A DNA stretch of 11,598 nt from an uncultured Ruminiclostridium sp. (GCA_902490005.1 CABUCM010000058.1:1-11598), one strand, 5' to 3'; counted from the stretch's first letter, positions 1 to 7,029 are shown. A program made the numbers and translations. Notes: generated from the sequence alone by a model not told the origin.

Positions 1-1170
1 TGCCCTCGGCAAAGTAGAAAGCGCCCCGGTTCTTGGTCAGGGGCCCAGGCGATCCATCCGGGCTATGGCCTGCTGTCGGAAAACGCTAAATTCGTGTCCT
101 TGTGCGAGCAGTGCAATATCGCCTTTATCGGCCCTACCTCAGAGATGATTTCTTTGATGGGCGATAAGGATATGGCCAGAAAAACCATGCGCAAGGCAGG
201 GGTTCCCGTCACGCCTGGCTGCGATATCATCACCGACGTCAAAGAGGCGGCGGCGGTTGCCCAGGAAATTGGCTATCCGGTGCTGATTAAGGCCAAGGCC
301 GGCGGCGGCGGACGGGGCATCCGCTTGGTGGCCTCTCCGGACGCCTTTGAAAACGCTTTTTATTCCGCCTCCAGCGAGGCACAGAAGGCCTTTGGCGACG
401 GCGCCTGCTATATGGAAAAATATTTGAACCCGGTCAAGCATATCGAAATGCAAATCCTTTGCGATAAATTTGGAAATGTGGTATGCTTAGGAGAACGGGA
501 GTGTTCCGTTCAGCGGAAAAATCAAAAGCTCATCGAGGAAAGCCCGTCTCCGGCGATTTCCGAGGAAACCCGCCGGGAAATGATCCGGGTGGCCGCCAAA
601 GCCGCCAGAGCGGTGAACTATGTCAGCGCGGGTACCATTGAGTTTTTATACGATTTAAGCGGTAATTTTTATTTTATGGAAATGAATACCCGGCTTCAGG
701 TGGAGCATCCTGTTACCGAGATGGTAACGGGCGTGGACTTGGTCCAATGGCAGATCCGCGTGGCGGCGGGCATTGAGCTCGGCTTCTCCCAGGAGGATCT
801 CCAGCTGCGAGGCCATGCCATTGAATGCCGCATCAACGCCGAGGACCCGGCCCACGATTTTCGGCCCAGCTGCGGGCAGATTCAGTTTTTGCACGTTCCC
901 GGCGGCCCGGGCGTGCGGTTTGAAACCGCTGTTTACCCCGGCTATTTTGTACCACCCTTCTATGATTCCATGATCGGAAAGCTGGTGGCCTACGGGGATA
1001 CCCGGGACCAGGCGATCCGGAAGATGAAAACCGCTCTCAGCGAATTGGTGATCGAGGGTATCAGCCACAACGCGGAGCTGCAGATGGAATTGATGGAGGA
1101 CCCCAGGTTTGTGGATGGAACCTATACCACCGGCCTGATGGCCCAGCGGGAGAAAGAGCGGAATACCTGA
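1..1170 (+). CDS. accC: Biotin carboxylase subunit of acetyl-CoA carboxylase, 5' partial
   Basis: ATP-dependent carboxylation of the biotin on AccB, the first half-reaction of acetyl-CoA carboxylase in fatty acid synthesis. The reading frame is secure from about position 43 (GAQAIHPGYGLLSENAKF, the family's N-terminal-domain motif) to the TGA at 1168-1170. Visible landmarks are GPTSEMISLMGDK, the glycine-rich ATP-grasp loop KAKAGGGGRGIR (about 305-340), MEKYL, the active-site segment EMNTRLQVEHPVTE (about 680-720), RINAEDP and YDSMIGKL. About 70-80 N-terminal residues are missing against a usual ~450. The frame stays open to base 1, but the first ~40 bases do not read as AccC in this frame; fragments resembling the family occur in the other two. 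The GTG at 94 is internal to the conserved domain and is not the true start. accD follows after 16 bases. The family call is near certain; the 5' end is unreliable. Confidence 0.95.
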   Translation, partial: CPRQSRKRPGSWSGAQAIHPGYGLLSENAKFVSLCEQCNIAFIGPTSEMISLMGDKDMARKTMRKAGVPVTPGCDIITDVKEAAAVAQEIGYPVLIKAKAGGGGRGIRLVASPDAFENAFYSASSEAQKAFGDGACYMEKYLNPVKHIEMQILCDKFGNVVCLGERECSVQRKNQKLIEESPSPAISEETRREMIRVAAKAARAVNYVSAGTIEFLYDLSGNFYFMEMNTRLQVEHPVTEMVTGVDLVQWQIRVAAGIELGFSQEDLQLRGHAIECRINAEDPAHDFRPSCGQIQFLHVPGGPGVRFETAVYPGYFVPPFYDSMIGKLVAYGDTRDQAIRKMKTALSELVIEGISHNAELQMELMEDPRFVDGTYTTGLMAQREKERNT

Positions 1171-1186
1171 TGAAAAAGGAGGGAGA

Positions 1187-2146
1187 ATGCCTGTGAAACC
1201 CAGTGATTTTACGCAACTGACGGATTCGATATCCAATTCTATTTCTCAGACCATTTCCAATACCTTAAACAGCATCCCGCTGAATTCCTTGTTTAAAAAG
1301 CCTAAAAATGAGCTGGAAGGGGAACAGCAGGCAGAAGAACCCAGCGTTCCCAACAACCTGTGGATCAAATGCCCATCATGCAAGACCATGCTGCTTTCCT
1401 CTGATTTACGGGAGGATTTGTTCGTGTGCCGGAAGTGCGGCTATCATTTTAAGGTCACCGCCCGGCAGCGCATCCGTATTTTAACGGACCGGAACAGCTT
1501 CCAGGAGCATGATAACGATTTAGAGTCCGCTAATTTGATCGATTTTCCCGGTTATGACAAAAAGCTGGAAAAGGCCAAAAAGACCAGCGGGGAAAAGGAA
1601 TCCGTGGTTTGGGGCACCGCGAAAATCGACGGCAGCCCCTGTGTGCTCTGCGTAATGGACAGTAACTTTATGGCGGGCAGCATGGGCACCATCACCGGGG
1701 AGAAAATTTCCCGCGCCTTTGAATACGCCACAGGCCGCCGGCTTCCAGTCGTTGTGTTTACCGCTTCCGGCGGCGCCAGAATGCAGGAGGGGATTCTTTC
1801 CCTGATGCAGATGGCGAAAACCAGCGGCGCGGTGAAGCGCCATTCCGACGCGGGGCTTTTGTATGTTACCGTGCTCACCGACCCCACCACCGGCGGGGTT
1901 ACCGCAAGCTTCGCCATGGAGGGCGACCTGATACTGGCGGAGCCAGGCGCCTTGGTTGCCTTTGCCGGCCCCAGGGTGATTGAACAGACCATTCGGCAGA
2001 AGCTTCCCCAAGGCTTTCAGCAGTCGGAGTTCCTGGAAGAAAAGGGGTTTGTGGACGCGATCGCCCACCGGTGGGAAATGAAAAAAACGTTAGCGCATAT
2101 TATAAAGCTTCATCAAGAGGAGGAACTGGAAAATGACGGCCTATGA
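1187..2146 (+). CDS. accD: Acetyl-CoA carboxylase carboxyltransferase subunit beta
   Basis: Beta half of the carboxyltransferase, which with AccA moves the carboxyl group from carboxybiotin to acetyl-CoA to give malonyl-CoA. ATG 1187 follows the Shine-Dalgarno AAAAAGGAGGG (1173-1183). The protein is 319 aa. A four-cysteine zinc ribbon lies near residues 62-84 (CPSC then CRKC). The crotonase-like fold shows GSMGTITGEKISRAFE (~164-179), SGGARMQEG (~194-202), DPTTGGVTASFA (~232-243) and GPRVIEQTIRQKLPQGFQ (~261-278). The zinc ribbon begins about 35 residues later than in E. coli AccD, because of a polar Ser/Asn/Thr-rich N-terminal extension of unknown role. The 3' end overlaps accA by 14 bases, which suggests translational coupling and 1:1 expression. 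Confidence is very high. Confidence 0.98.
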   Translation: MPVKPSDFTQLTDSISNSISQTISNTLNSIPLNSLFKKPKNELEGEQQAEEPSVPNNLWIKCPSCKTMLLSSDLREDLFVCRKCGYHFKVTARQRIRILTDRNSFQEHDNDLESANLIDFPGYDKKLEKAKKTSGEKESVVWGTAKIDGSPCVLCVMDSNFMAGSMGTITGEKISRAFEYATGRRLPVVVFTASGGARMQEGILSLMQMAKTSGAVKRHSDAGLLYVTVLTDPTTGGVTASFAMEGDLILAEPGALVAFAGPRVIEQTIRQKLPQGFQQSEFLEEKGFVDAIAHRWEMKKTLAHIIKLHQEEELENDGL

Positions 2147-2915
2147 GCGGTTATGTGCGGCCCGGGATCAAAACCGGCCCACGGCAATTGAATACATACG
2201 CCGTATTTTCGGAGACAGCTTCCTGGAGCTTCACGGGGACCGGCGGTATGGAGACGACAAAGCCGTGGTGGCGGGTATCGCGAGCCTGAATGGAATGCCG
2301 GTGACGGTGATCGCCCTGGAAAAGGGCCGAAACGTGAAGGAGCGGGTGGCCCGGAATTTTGGTTCCGCCCATCCGGAGGGCTACCGGAAGGCGCTGCGGC
2401 TGATGAAGCAGGCGGAGAAATTCCACCGCCCGGTATTTTGCCTGATCGATACCTCTGGCGCATACTGCGGCCTGGGAGCTGAGGAACGGGGCCAGGGCCA
2501 GGCGATCGCGGAAAACCTGATGGAAATGATGACGCTGAAAACCCCGGTGGTTTCCCTGTTGATCGGAGAGGGCGGCAGCGGCGGCGCTTTGGCGCTGGCG
2601 GTGGCCGACCAGGTCTGGATGATGGAAAACGCGGTGTACTCGGTGATTTCCCCTGAAGGCTGCGCCAGCATCCTGTGGAAGGATTCCTCTAAGGTGGCGG
2701 ATGCCGCGGAATGCTTGAAGCTGACCTCTCACGACCTTTATAAAATGGATGTGATTGAAAAAATCATACGGGAGCCGAAGACGGATAGCGGCCGGTTTTA
2801 TGAAAGCCTGGGCAACGCTATTTACGAAACGTTCCTGGAGGCGAAAAAGCTTCCGGTGGAACAGCTGTTGGAGCGGCGTTACCAAAGATTCCGTAAATTC
2901 GGGGCAGGAAATTGA
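2133..2915 (+). CDS. accA: Acetyl-CoA carboxylase carboxyltransferase subunit alpha
   Basis: Alpha half of the carboxyltransferase of acetyl-CoA carboxylase. ATG 2133 lies inside the 3' end of accD, with AAGAGGAGG (2115-2123) upstream. The protein is 260 aa, the short Firmicutes form without the ~55-residue helical N-terminus of E. coli AccA (319 aa). Visible motifs are RPTAIEYIRRIF (~15-26), LHGDRRYGDD (~33-42), ALEKGRNVKERVARNFG (~61-77), the acyl-binding loop DTSGAYCGLGAEERGQG (~106-122; DTPGAYPG is commoner), the oxyanion-hole glycines GEGGSGGALAL (~145-155) and SPEGCASILWKD (~173-184). It is the last gene of the acc cluster, and its TGA lies in the loop of the terminator. Confidence is very high. 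Confidence 0.98.
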   Translation: MTAYERLCAARDQNRPTAIEYIRRIFGDSFLELHGDRRYGDDKAVVAGIASLNGMPVTVIALEKGRNVKERVARNFGSAHPEGYRKALRLMKQAEKFHRPVFCLIDTSGAYCGLGAEERGQGQAIAENLMEMMTLKTPVVSLLIGEGGSGGALALAVADQVWMMENAVYSVISPEGCASILWKDSSKVADAAECLKLTSHDLYKMDVIEKIIREPKTDSGRFYESLGNAIYETFLEAKKLPVEQLLERRYQRFRKFGAGN

Positions 2916-2929
2916 TCCTGCCCTTTTTT
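2902..2929 (+). terminator. Intrinsic terminator of the acc operon
   Basis: GGGCAGGA (2902-2909) pairs with TCCTGCCC (2916-2923) around a 6-base loop, followed by six T (2924-2929). The accA stop codon (2913-2915) is in the loop, so a terminating ribosome would cover the hairpin. It ends the acc transcription unit. Confidence 0.9.
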
Positions 2930-2995
2930 GTTGGGATATTCCTGTAAAATCTGACAATAATGTCAATAAGATTAAAAATGACAGGAGGGCATCCC

Positions 2996-3544
2996 TTGGG
3001 GCAGATTACCATTATCCATTGCGGCCCAAAAAGCAAAAACGGAGCGATGAGCAGAGTGTTAAAACGGGCGCTGGGCGCTTATGGGGGCGTGCAGTGGTTT
3101 GACGGAACCACCATTTCCTGCCCGGAGCAGACTCCAAGGTTCCTGCTTTATGAATGTCCGGGAATCCCCAAAATCACCGCGGGAACGGGAATTTTGGTTT
3201 TTGACAACGGCTTTGTTGATTCTCAGGACGGAAGCCACGCCTTTTCCGACGGGTTCGTGCCGGTTTTGGACGGGGAAAACAAGGAAGCTGCCAGAGCGCT
3301 GAGAGGTACGGGTAAAATTGCGGTGACCTGCTCGGCCTCCGCCAGAGGGACCCTGAGCATTGCCAGCCTGGATTATGAAAGGGCGGCGGTGAGCCTGCAG
3401 CGTGATTTGAGAACCTTGGACGGCAGCGTGGCGGAGCCCATGGAGATGATCGTAGGCTTATCCCAGGAGACCCCGGCGTATCCGCTGATGGCGGCCTGCG
3501 GGATTCTGCTTCTTTCAGGCATAGAGGGAAGCTATTATTTTTAA
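2996..3544 (+). CDS. Hypothetical protein, 182 aa, TTG start
   Basis: I do not recognise a family. TTG 2996 is preferred because AGGAGGG (2983-2989) sits 6 bases upstream. The in-frame ATGs at 2960 and 2978 have no such site, and the second precedes or overlaps it. The product begins MGQITIIHCGPKSKNGAMSR and ends SGIEGSYYF. It has no signal peptide and no clear membrane segment; the only notably hydrophobic stretch is near the C-terminus (MAACGILLLSG). It alternates beta-like and Gly/Ala-rich stretches (ITAGTGILVFDNGF, GKIAVTCSASARGTL), which suggests a compact soluble alpha/beta protein. It stands alone between the acc terminator and the spore gene. Codon use resembles its neighbours, so it is probably a real resident gene, perhaps restricted to this clade. 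A function cannot be assigned. Confidence 0.8.
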   Translation: MGQITIIHCGPKSKNGAMSRVLKRALGAYGGVQWFDGTTISCPEQTPRFLLYECPGIPKITAGTGILVFDNGFVDSQDGSHAFSDGFVPVLDGENKEAARALRGTGKIAVTCSASARGTLSIASLDYERAAVSLQRDLRTLDGSVAEPMEMIVGLSQETPAYPLMAACGILLLSGIEGSYYF

Positions 3545-3606
3545 CCACATATTTTCCAAATGCATTGCCAATTTTTTTCAGTATTAAAAAATGAAAAGGT
3601 ACACAC

Positions 3607-3613
3607 AATACTA
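3607..3613 (+). promoter_or_regulatory. Possible sigma-G-like -10 element for the spore protein gene
   Basis: AATACTA differs at one base from the forespore sigma-G -10 consensus CATACTA and lies about 60 bases before the SASP start, a sensible distance. No convincing -35 is seen at the expected spacing, so this is tentative. SASP genes are known sigma-G targets. Confidence 0.3.
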
Positions 3614-3675
3614 TTGCAAACGCGAGAGAAATTAAATTTTGAAAAAACAAAAAGAATTAAGGAGTGTACTTTCTA

Positions 3676-3867
3676 ATGGCTAGAAATTCTGTAATCGTTC
3701 CTGAAGCGAAGGAAGCTATGAACAAGTTTAAGATGGAAGCCGCCTCTGAGGTTGGCGTGAACCTGAAGCAGGGCTACAACGGCGACCTGACCTCTCGTCA
3801 GGCTGGTTCTGTCGGCGGACAGATGGTTAAGAAGATGATTCAGCAGTACGAGCAGAGCATGAAATAA
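3676..3867 (+). CDS. Small acid-soluble spore protein, alpha/beta type
   Basis: Coats and protects DNA in the dormant forespore and is degraded by the germination protease GPR at outgrowth. It is 63 aa, the usual family length. KMEAASEVGVNL (~22-33) matches the GPR-site region (KLEIASEFGVNL in B. subtilis SspA). LTSRQAGSVGGQMVKKMI matches the DNA-contacting C-terminal signature (TSR..GSVGG..(V/T)K). ATG 3676 is chosen because the protein then begins MARNSVIVPEAKEAM, as in clostridial SASPs. The Shine-Dalgarno AAGGAG (3658-3663) is 12 bases away, rather far. A GTG at 3664 abuts it and is unlikely. It is monocistronic with its own terminator. It shows directly that the organism is a spore former. 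Confidence is very high. Confidence 0.96.
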   Translation: MARNSVIVPEAKEAMNKFKMEAASEVGVNLKQGYNGDLTSRQAGSVGGQMVKKMIQQYEQSMK

Positions 3868-3868
3868 A

Positions 3869-3882
3869 TTCGGGAAACCGAA
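3869..3882 (+). other. Small GAAA-tetraloop hairpin in the SASP 3' UTR
   Basis: TTCGG-GAAA-CCGAA begins two bases after the SASP stop codon. It is a 5-bp stem closed by a GNRA tetraloop. No T-run follows, so it is not a terminator. A stabilising role for the spore mRNA is possible but is inference. Confidence 0.45.
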
Positions 3883-3912
3883 CTGTTTCTGGCTTGACTA
3901 ATCGTAATGCAA

Positions 3913-3956
3913 AGGAACCTGGGCCCTCATTGGAGGACCCGGGTTCCTGCTTTTTT
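3913..3956 (+). terminator. Intrinsic terminator of the SASP gene
   Basis: AGGAACCTGGGCCCTC (3913-3928) pairs with GAGGACCCGGGTTCCT (3933-3948) around an ATTG loop. There is one G-T wobble and one C-A mismatch. GC and six T (3951-3956) follow. It is a long, stable terminator for the abundant spore transcript and converges on the minus-strand terminator next to it. Confidence 0.92.
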
Positions 3957-3958
3957 AC

Positions 3959-3994
3959 AAAAAGGAAGGGAGGATACTCCTCGTATCCTCCCTT
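3959..3994 (-). terminator. Intrinsic terminator of the BofC-like gene
   Basis: A perfect 12-bp inverted repeat, AAGGGAGGATAC (3966-3977) and GTATCCTCCCTT (3983-3994), has a 5-base loop. On the minus strand it is followed by CC and five T (complement of 3959-3963). The first base of the stem overlaps the TAA stop of the minus-strand gene. Confidence 0.88.
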
Positions 3995-4368
3995 TAGCTG
4001 CACAGGTCCTCCAGCAGACGGTTTAAATCCTCTTTGCTGCTGACGCGAATGCCCTTTTCCAAAAGATCCTGGTCCACCTTGGGCAAGGCGGATACATCCA
4101 TTTCTACGGTTTTAATCGGTTTATCTTCCCCTTCACAGTAAACGCAAATACCGCTTCCCTCGCTTTTGATAATATAGCGGACCACTTTTGTGTTGGTTTC
4201 CGGCGCCAAAGAATCCGTCTGGGAAGCCGTCTGGCTGTTAGAAGAGGATGGAGCGGACGTCACGGGAGCCTGCACGGAGTTTTGGGGAGAAAGAATCAGA
4301 ACGCATATAAAAACCAAGGCGACCAATGCGCAGATGACTCCCACAATCACTTTACTGGCGTTTCGCAT
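3994..4368 (-). CDS. Membrane-anchored protein with BofC-C-terminal-like domain
   Basis: A 124-aa protein with a short basic N-terminus, one membrane helix (~6-27, VIVGVICALVALVFICVLIL), a Ser/Gln/Thr-rich linker (~30-60) and a C-terminal domain (~62-124) containing YIIKSEGSGICVYCEGEDKP, MDVSALPKVDQDLLEKGI and LNRLLEDLCS. The pattern (I..G.I.V...G.DKP...V....LP..D...L..GI....E.L..LLED) resembles the BofC C-terminal domain family of Firmicutes. B. subtilis BofC restrains SpoIVB in sigma-K checkpoint signalling. Many clostridial homologues carry only this domain and have no proven function. The start at 4368 is chosen because GAGGTGAT (complement of 4375-4382) lies just upstream; an ATG at 4419 lacks a site. 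A possible -10 (CATAAT, complement of 4411-4416) has no clear -35. It diverges from the PBP gene. Gene certain, family moderate, role inferred. Confidence 0.8.
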   Translation of the reverse strand: MRNASKVIVGVICALVALVFICVLILSPQNSVQAPVTSAPSSSNSQTASQTDSLAPETNTKVVRYIIKSEGSGICVYCEGEDKPIKTVEMDVSALPKVDQDLLEKGIRVSSKEDLNRLLEDLCS

Positions 4369-4454
4369 AAACGCATCACCTCGCCAAATATTGTTTGAAG
4401 GATTTGTAAAATTATGCAAAATTAGCCGTAAACTATTTTTTTATTCCTGAATTG

Positions 4455-4463
4455 TGGTATAAT
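4455..4463 (+). promoter_or_regulatory. Extended -10 promoter of the PBP gene
   Basis: TGGTATAAT is a perfect TATAAT with an extended TGn. No good -35 lies 17 bases upstream (AT-rich only), which extended -10 promoters tolerate. Predicted transcription start is near 4470. That leaves a leader containing the AGGAGG at 4496-4501 and supports the TTG 4511 start over 4478. Confidence 0.75.
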
Positions 4464-4510
4464 AAAAAAGATTAATTTTGGCAAAGCCAGGAAATAGGAG
4501 GCGAAGGTCG

Positions 4511-6880
4511 TTGCGAAAAACGGATATCAGCCGGTATACCGGAGCTCCGGTTCCCAATGGACATCACCCTTCATCAGGAACGACGGCAAAAAGAACAGTA
4601 GGAATCGTATTCTCAACGATATTTAAAATCATTGGGTCTATTCTGTTGATTGGAGTTCTCACAGGTGTTATTGTAGGCTCTTCCGTGCTGGTTAATATCT
4701 TTAAAATGGCCGATAATACGGTGGATGTGGATCTGCACTCTTTAAAATTGGATCTGACCAGCTTTATCTATGTGAATGATGAAAACGGAAACCCGGTGGA
4801 ATATCAGTCTGTGTACGCGGGGGAAAGCCGTATATGGGTGGATTACGATAACATCCCTAAGGCCATGCGGGACGCGATTATCGCCATTGAGGACAAGCGT
4901 TTTTATGACCACCACGGCGTGGACTGGATCCGCACCGGCGGCGCGGTGCTGAATTTAGCCACTGGCGGCGGAAGCTCCGGCGCGGGTGGCGGTTCTACCC
5001 TTACCCAGCAGTTGATTAAAAACTTGACCAACCGGAACGATGTGAGTATTACCCGTAAGGTAACGGAGATTTTCAGCGCTTTGGATTTTGAGAAAAAGTA
5101 CAGCAAGGACGAAATCCTGGAAGCGTATTTAAACGTGGTCAATTTCGGCAGCGGGTCTAACGGCGTTCAGGCTGCGGCGAAGCTGTATTTTAACAAGGAT
5201 ATTAAGGATTGCTCTATCGCCCAGTGCGCCGCCATTGCGGCGGTGCCCAACAACCCGGTTTGGTATACGCCTTTGGTCTATCCGGAAAACAATAAAGAGC
5301 GCCGGGAAAATATTTTGGACCAGATGTACCAGCAGGAAAAGATTTCAAAGGCCGAGTACGACCAGGCCATGCAGGAATCCGCCACTATGACCTTTGTAGG
5401 CTATACGGACGACAATGTGGTGGATAACGTGCCCATTGACGACTGGTATGTGGAAGCCATGCTTAAGGATGTGGCGAAGGATTTGGCGGAAGCCACCAAC
5501 GTGGATGAAGATAACGCCATGTACATGCTCATGCACAACGGCTATAAGATTTATTCCGCCATGGATGTGAAAACCCAGAGAATGGCGGAGGAAGTGCTGT
5601 CCAACCCGGACTTGATGCCCGCGGATGAAGACATCCAATTCGGCTATATGATGATGGAATACGACGGACGGGTTCTTGCTTCGGTGGGGCAGCGGGGCAA
5701 GAAGGAAGGAAACCAGCTTTGGGACTACACCACCAGCGAAGACAGGCTGCCGGCTTCCAGCTTTAAGCCTTTAAGCGCTTACGCTCCGTCTATCGATATG
5801 GGGCTTCTCAATTATTCCAGCTTGGTGCTGGACCAGCCCCTGAAGAATATTCCAGGCACCGAGGGAGAATGGCCGCCTAACTGGTATCCCGGCTACAAGG
5901 GGCAGATTCCCGTGGAATACGCGCTGGAGATTTCTTCCAACGCGGCGGCGGCCCAGACCGTCGATCTTCTGGGTTTGGAAAACAGTTTTGATTTTGTCAC
6001 CCAGAAGCTTCATATCACCTCTTTGAAGCAGCCGGATGATTTGACCTATTCCGCCATGGCTACCGGCACCGGCGGCGTTTCCGTGCGGGAAATGACGGCG
6101 GCGTTCCAGATTTTTGGAAACGGCGGCGTTTATAATAAACCATATATGTATTATTATGTGGAAGACAACAATGGAAACGTAATTTTGGATAACCGGGAGA
6201 AACAAGGCGAGCAAACCATCAAAAGCACTACCGCCACCATTATGCGCCGTTTGCTGCAGAATGTTACCACAGGCGCGGAGGGCACCGGCGTCGCCGGTAA
6301 GGTTCCCGGGTGGATGACATATGCAAAAACAGGTACTACGCTGTATAATGAATACAGTTGGTTTGTAGGGGGCACCCGCCACGCGGTAGCGGGCTTATGG
6401 TGCGGCTATGAAACGCCCGCTCCGGTGGATAAGAATGATAGTAATTATTCCAAAACCGTTTGGCGGGAGATCATGGCCCGGTATTTGGAAGGGAAAGACC
6501 CCAACGACGACTTTATCGACGATCCCAACGTGGTGCAAAGGGCTTACTGCAGGCAAACCGGGAAGTTGGCCGGGGATAAGTGCTCCCAGGATGACATCCG
6601 CATGGGGTACTATGATATCAATAATTTGCCGCAAACCTGTGACGGCAACCATCCCAACTCCAGTTCCTCCGATTTGAACAGCAGCCAAGTTTCATCGATT
6701 CCCAGCTCGTCGATTCCATCGGAGATTCCGTCGGAGATCCCCTCAAGTTCGGAGATTCCGTCGTCTTCCGAGGAACCGGTTTCCAGTGAAGAGCCTTCCT
6801 CTGTGCCTTCCAGTTCAGAGCCATCCTCAAGCGGAAGTACCTCTTCGGAGCCGGAATCGTCCATTGATCCAGGCCCATAA
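4511..6880 (+). CDS. Class A penicillin-binding protein (PBP1A type), bifunctional
   Basis: Polymerises lipid II and cross-links peptidoglycan at the outer face of the membrane. TTG 4511 follows AGGAGG (4496-4501) by 9 bases and gives 789 aa. An upstream in-frame TTG at 4478 has no site and sits about 8 bases from the predicted transcript start. In order: a short basic cytoplasmic tail, a membrane anchor (~30-62), the GT51 glycosyltransferase with AIEDKRFYDHHGVD (catalytic Glu ~127), GGSTLTQQLIKNL (~160-172) and DEILEAYLNVVNFGSG, then the transpeptidase with SSFK (nucleophile Ser ~416), SSN (~475-477) and KTGT (~606-609). The SxN motif is SSN rather than SRN. The C-terminus (~90 residues) is Ser/Pro/Glu-rich low complexity, probably a wall-spanning or flexible tail. 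Monocistronic, with its own promoter and terminator. Confidence 0.95.
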   Translation: MRKTDISRYTGAPVPNGHHPSSGTTAKRTVGIVFSTIFKIIGSILLIGVLTGVIVGSSVLVNIFKMADNTVDVDLHSLKLDLTSFIYVNDENGNPVEYQSVYAGESRIWVDYDNIPKAMRDAIIAIEDKRFYDHHGVDWIRTGGAVLNLATGGGSSGAGGGSTLTQQLIKNLTNRNDVSITRKVTEIFSALDFEKKYSKDEILEAYLNVVNFGSGSNGVQAAAKLYFNKDIKDCSIAQCAAIAAVPNNPVWYTPLVYPENNKERRENILDQMYQQEKISKAEYDQAMQESATMTFVGYTDDNVVDNVPIDDWYVEAMLKDVAKDLAEATNVDEDNAMYMLMHNGYKIYSAMDVKTQRMAEEVLSNPDLMPADEDIQFGYMMMEYDGRVLASVGQRGKKEGNQLWDYTTSEDRLPASSFKPLSAYAPSIDMGLLNYSSLVLDQPLKNIPGTEGEWPPNWYPGYKGQIPVEYALEISSNAAAAQTVDLLGLENSFDFVTQKLHITSLKQPDDLTYSAMATGTGGVSVREMTAAFQIFGNGGVYNKPYMYYYVEDNNGNVILDNREKQGEQTIKSTTATIMRRLLQNVTTGAEGTGVAGKVPGWMTYAKTGTTLYNEYSWFVGGTRHAVAGLWCGYETPAPVDKNDSNYSKTVWREIMARYLEGKDPNDDFIDDPNVVQRAYCRQTGKLAGDKCSQDDIRMGYYDINNLPQTCDGNHPNSSSSDLNSSQVSSIPSSSIPSEIPSEIPSSSEIPSSSEEPVSSEEPSSVPSSSEPSSSGSTSSEPESSIDPGP
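6719..6763 (+). repeat. 15-bp direct repeat in the PBP tail
   Basis: TCGGAGATTCCGTCG occurs at 6719-6733 and again at 6749-6763, exactly 30 bases (10 codons) apart, with a degenerate copy between. It encodes part of the Ser-Glu-Ile-Pro repeats and is in frame, so slippage would change tail length without a frameshift. Confidence 0.75.
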
Positions 6881-6891
6881 TCAAATTTCCA

Positions 6892-6919
6892 GCGGGGAGA
6901 AGCTTCTCCCCGCTTTTTT
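6892..6919 (+). terminator. Intrinsic terminator of the PBP gene
   Basis: A perfect 22-base palindrome at 6892-6913 (GCGGGGAGAAG and its complement, centred on AAGCTT) is followed by six T (6914-6919). It starts 12 bases after the stop codon. Confidence 0.92.
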
Positions 6920-7029
6920 ATTTCCCTTGGTGGATTCTCTTAAAAGTGAAGGTTCCTTTTTCGCGATTTTTGTGATATGATAAGAAAGAGAAATCGGGAG
7001 CAATTCTGTGTAAAAACGAGAATCTGCGA

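Noticed and set aside
655..1236. 193-codon minus-strand open frame over the accC end, with similar long antisense frames over accD, accA, hom, thrB and the PBP
   Set aside because: They are shadows of strongly conserved genes on the other strand, have no ribosome binding sites and no recognisable domains.
4190..4450. 86-codon plus-strand frame over the BofC-like gene
   Set aside because: It is antisense to a gene with a clear membrane helix, terminator and ribosome binding site, and has no start signal of its own.
6610..6864. Acidic repetitive minus-strand frame opposite the PBP tail
   Set aside because: It is the antisense of a low-complexity Ser/Glu/Pro tract, which remains open by composition alone.
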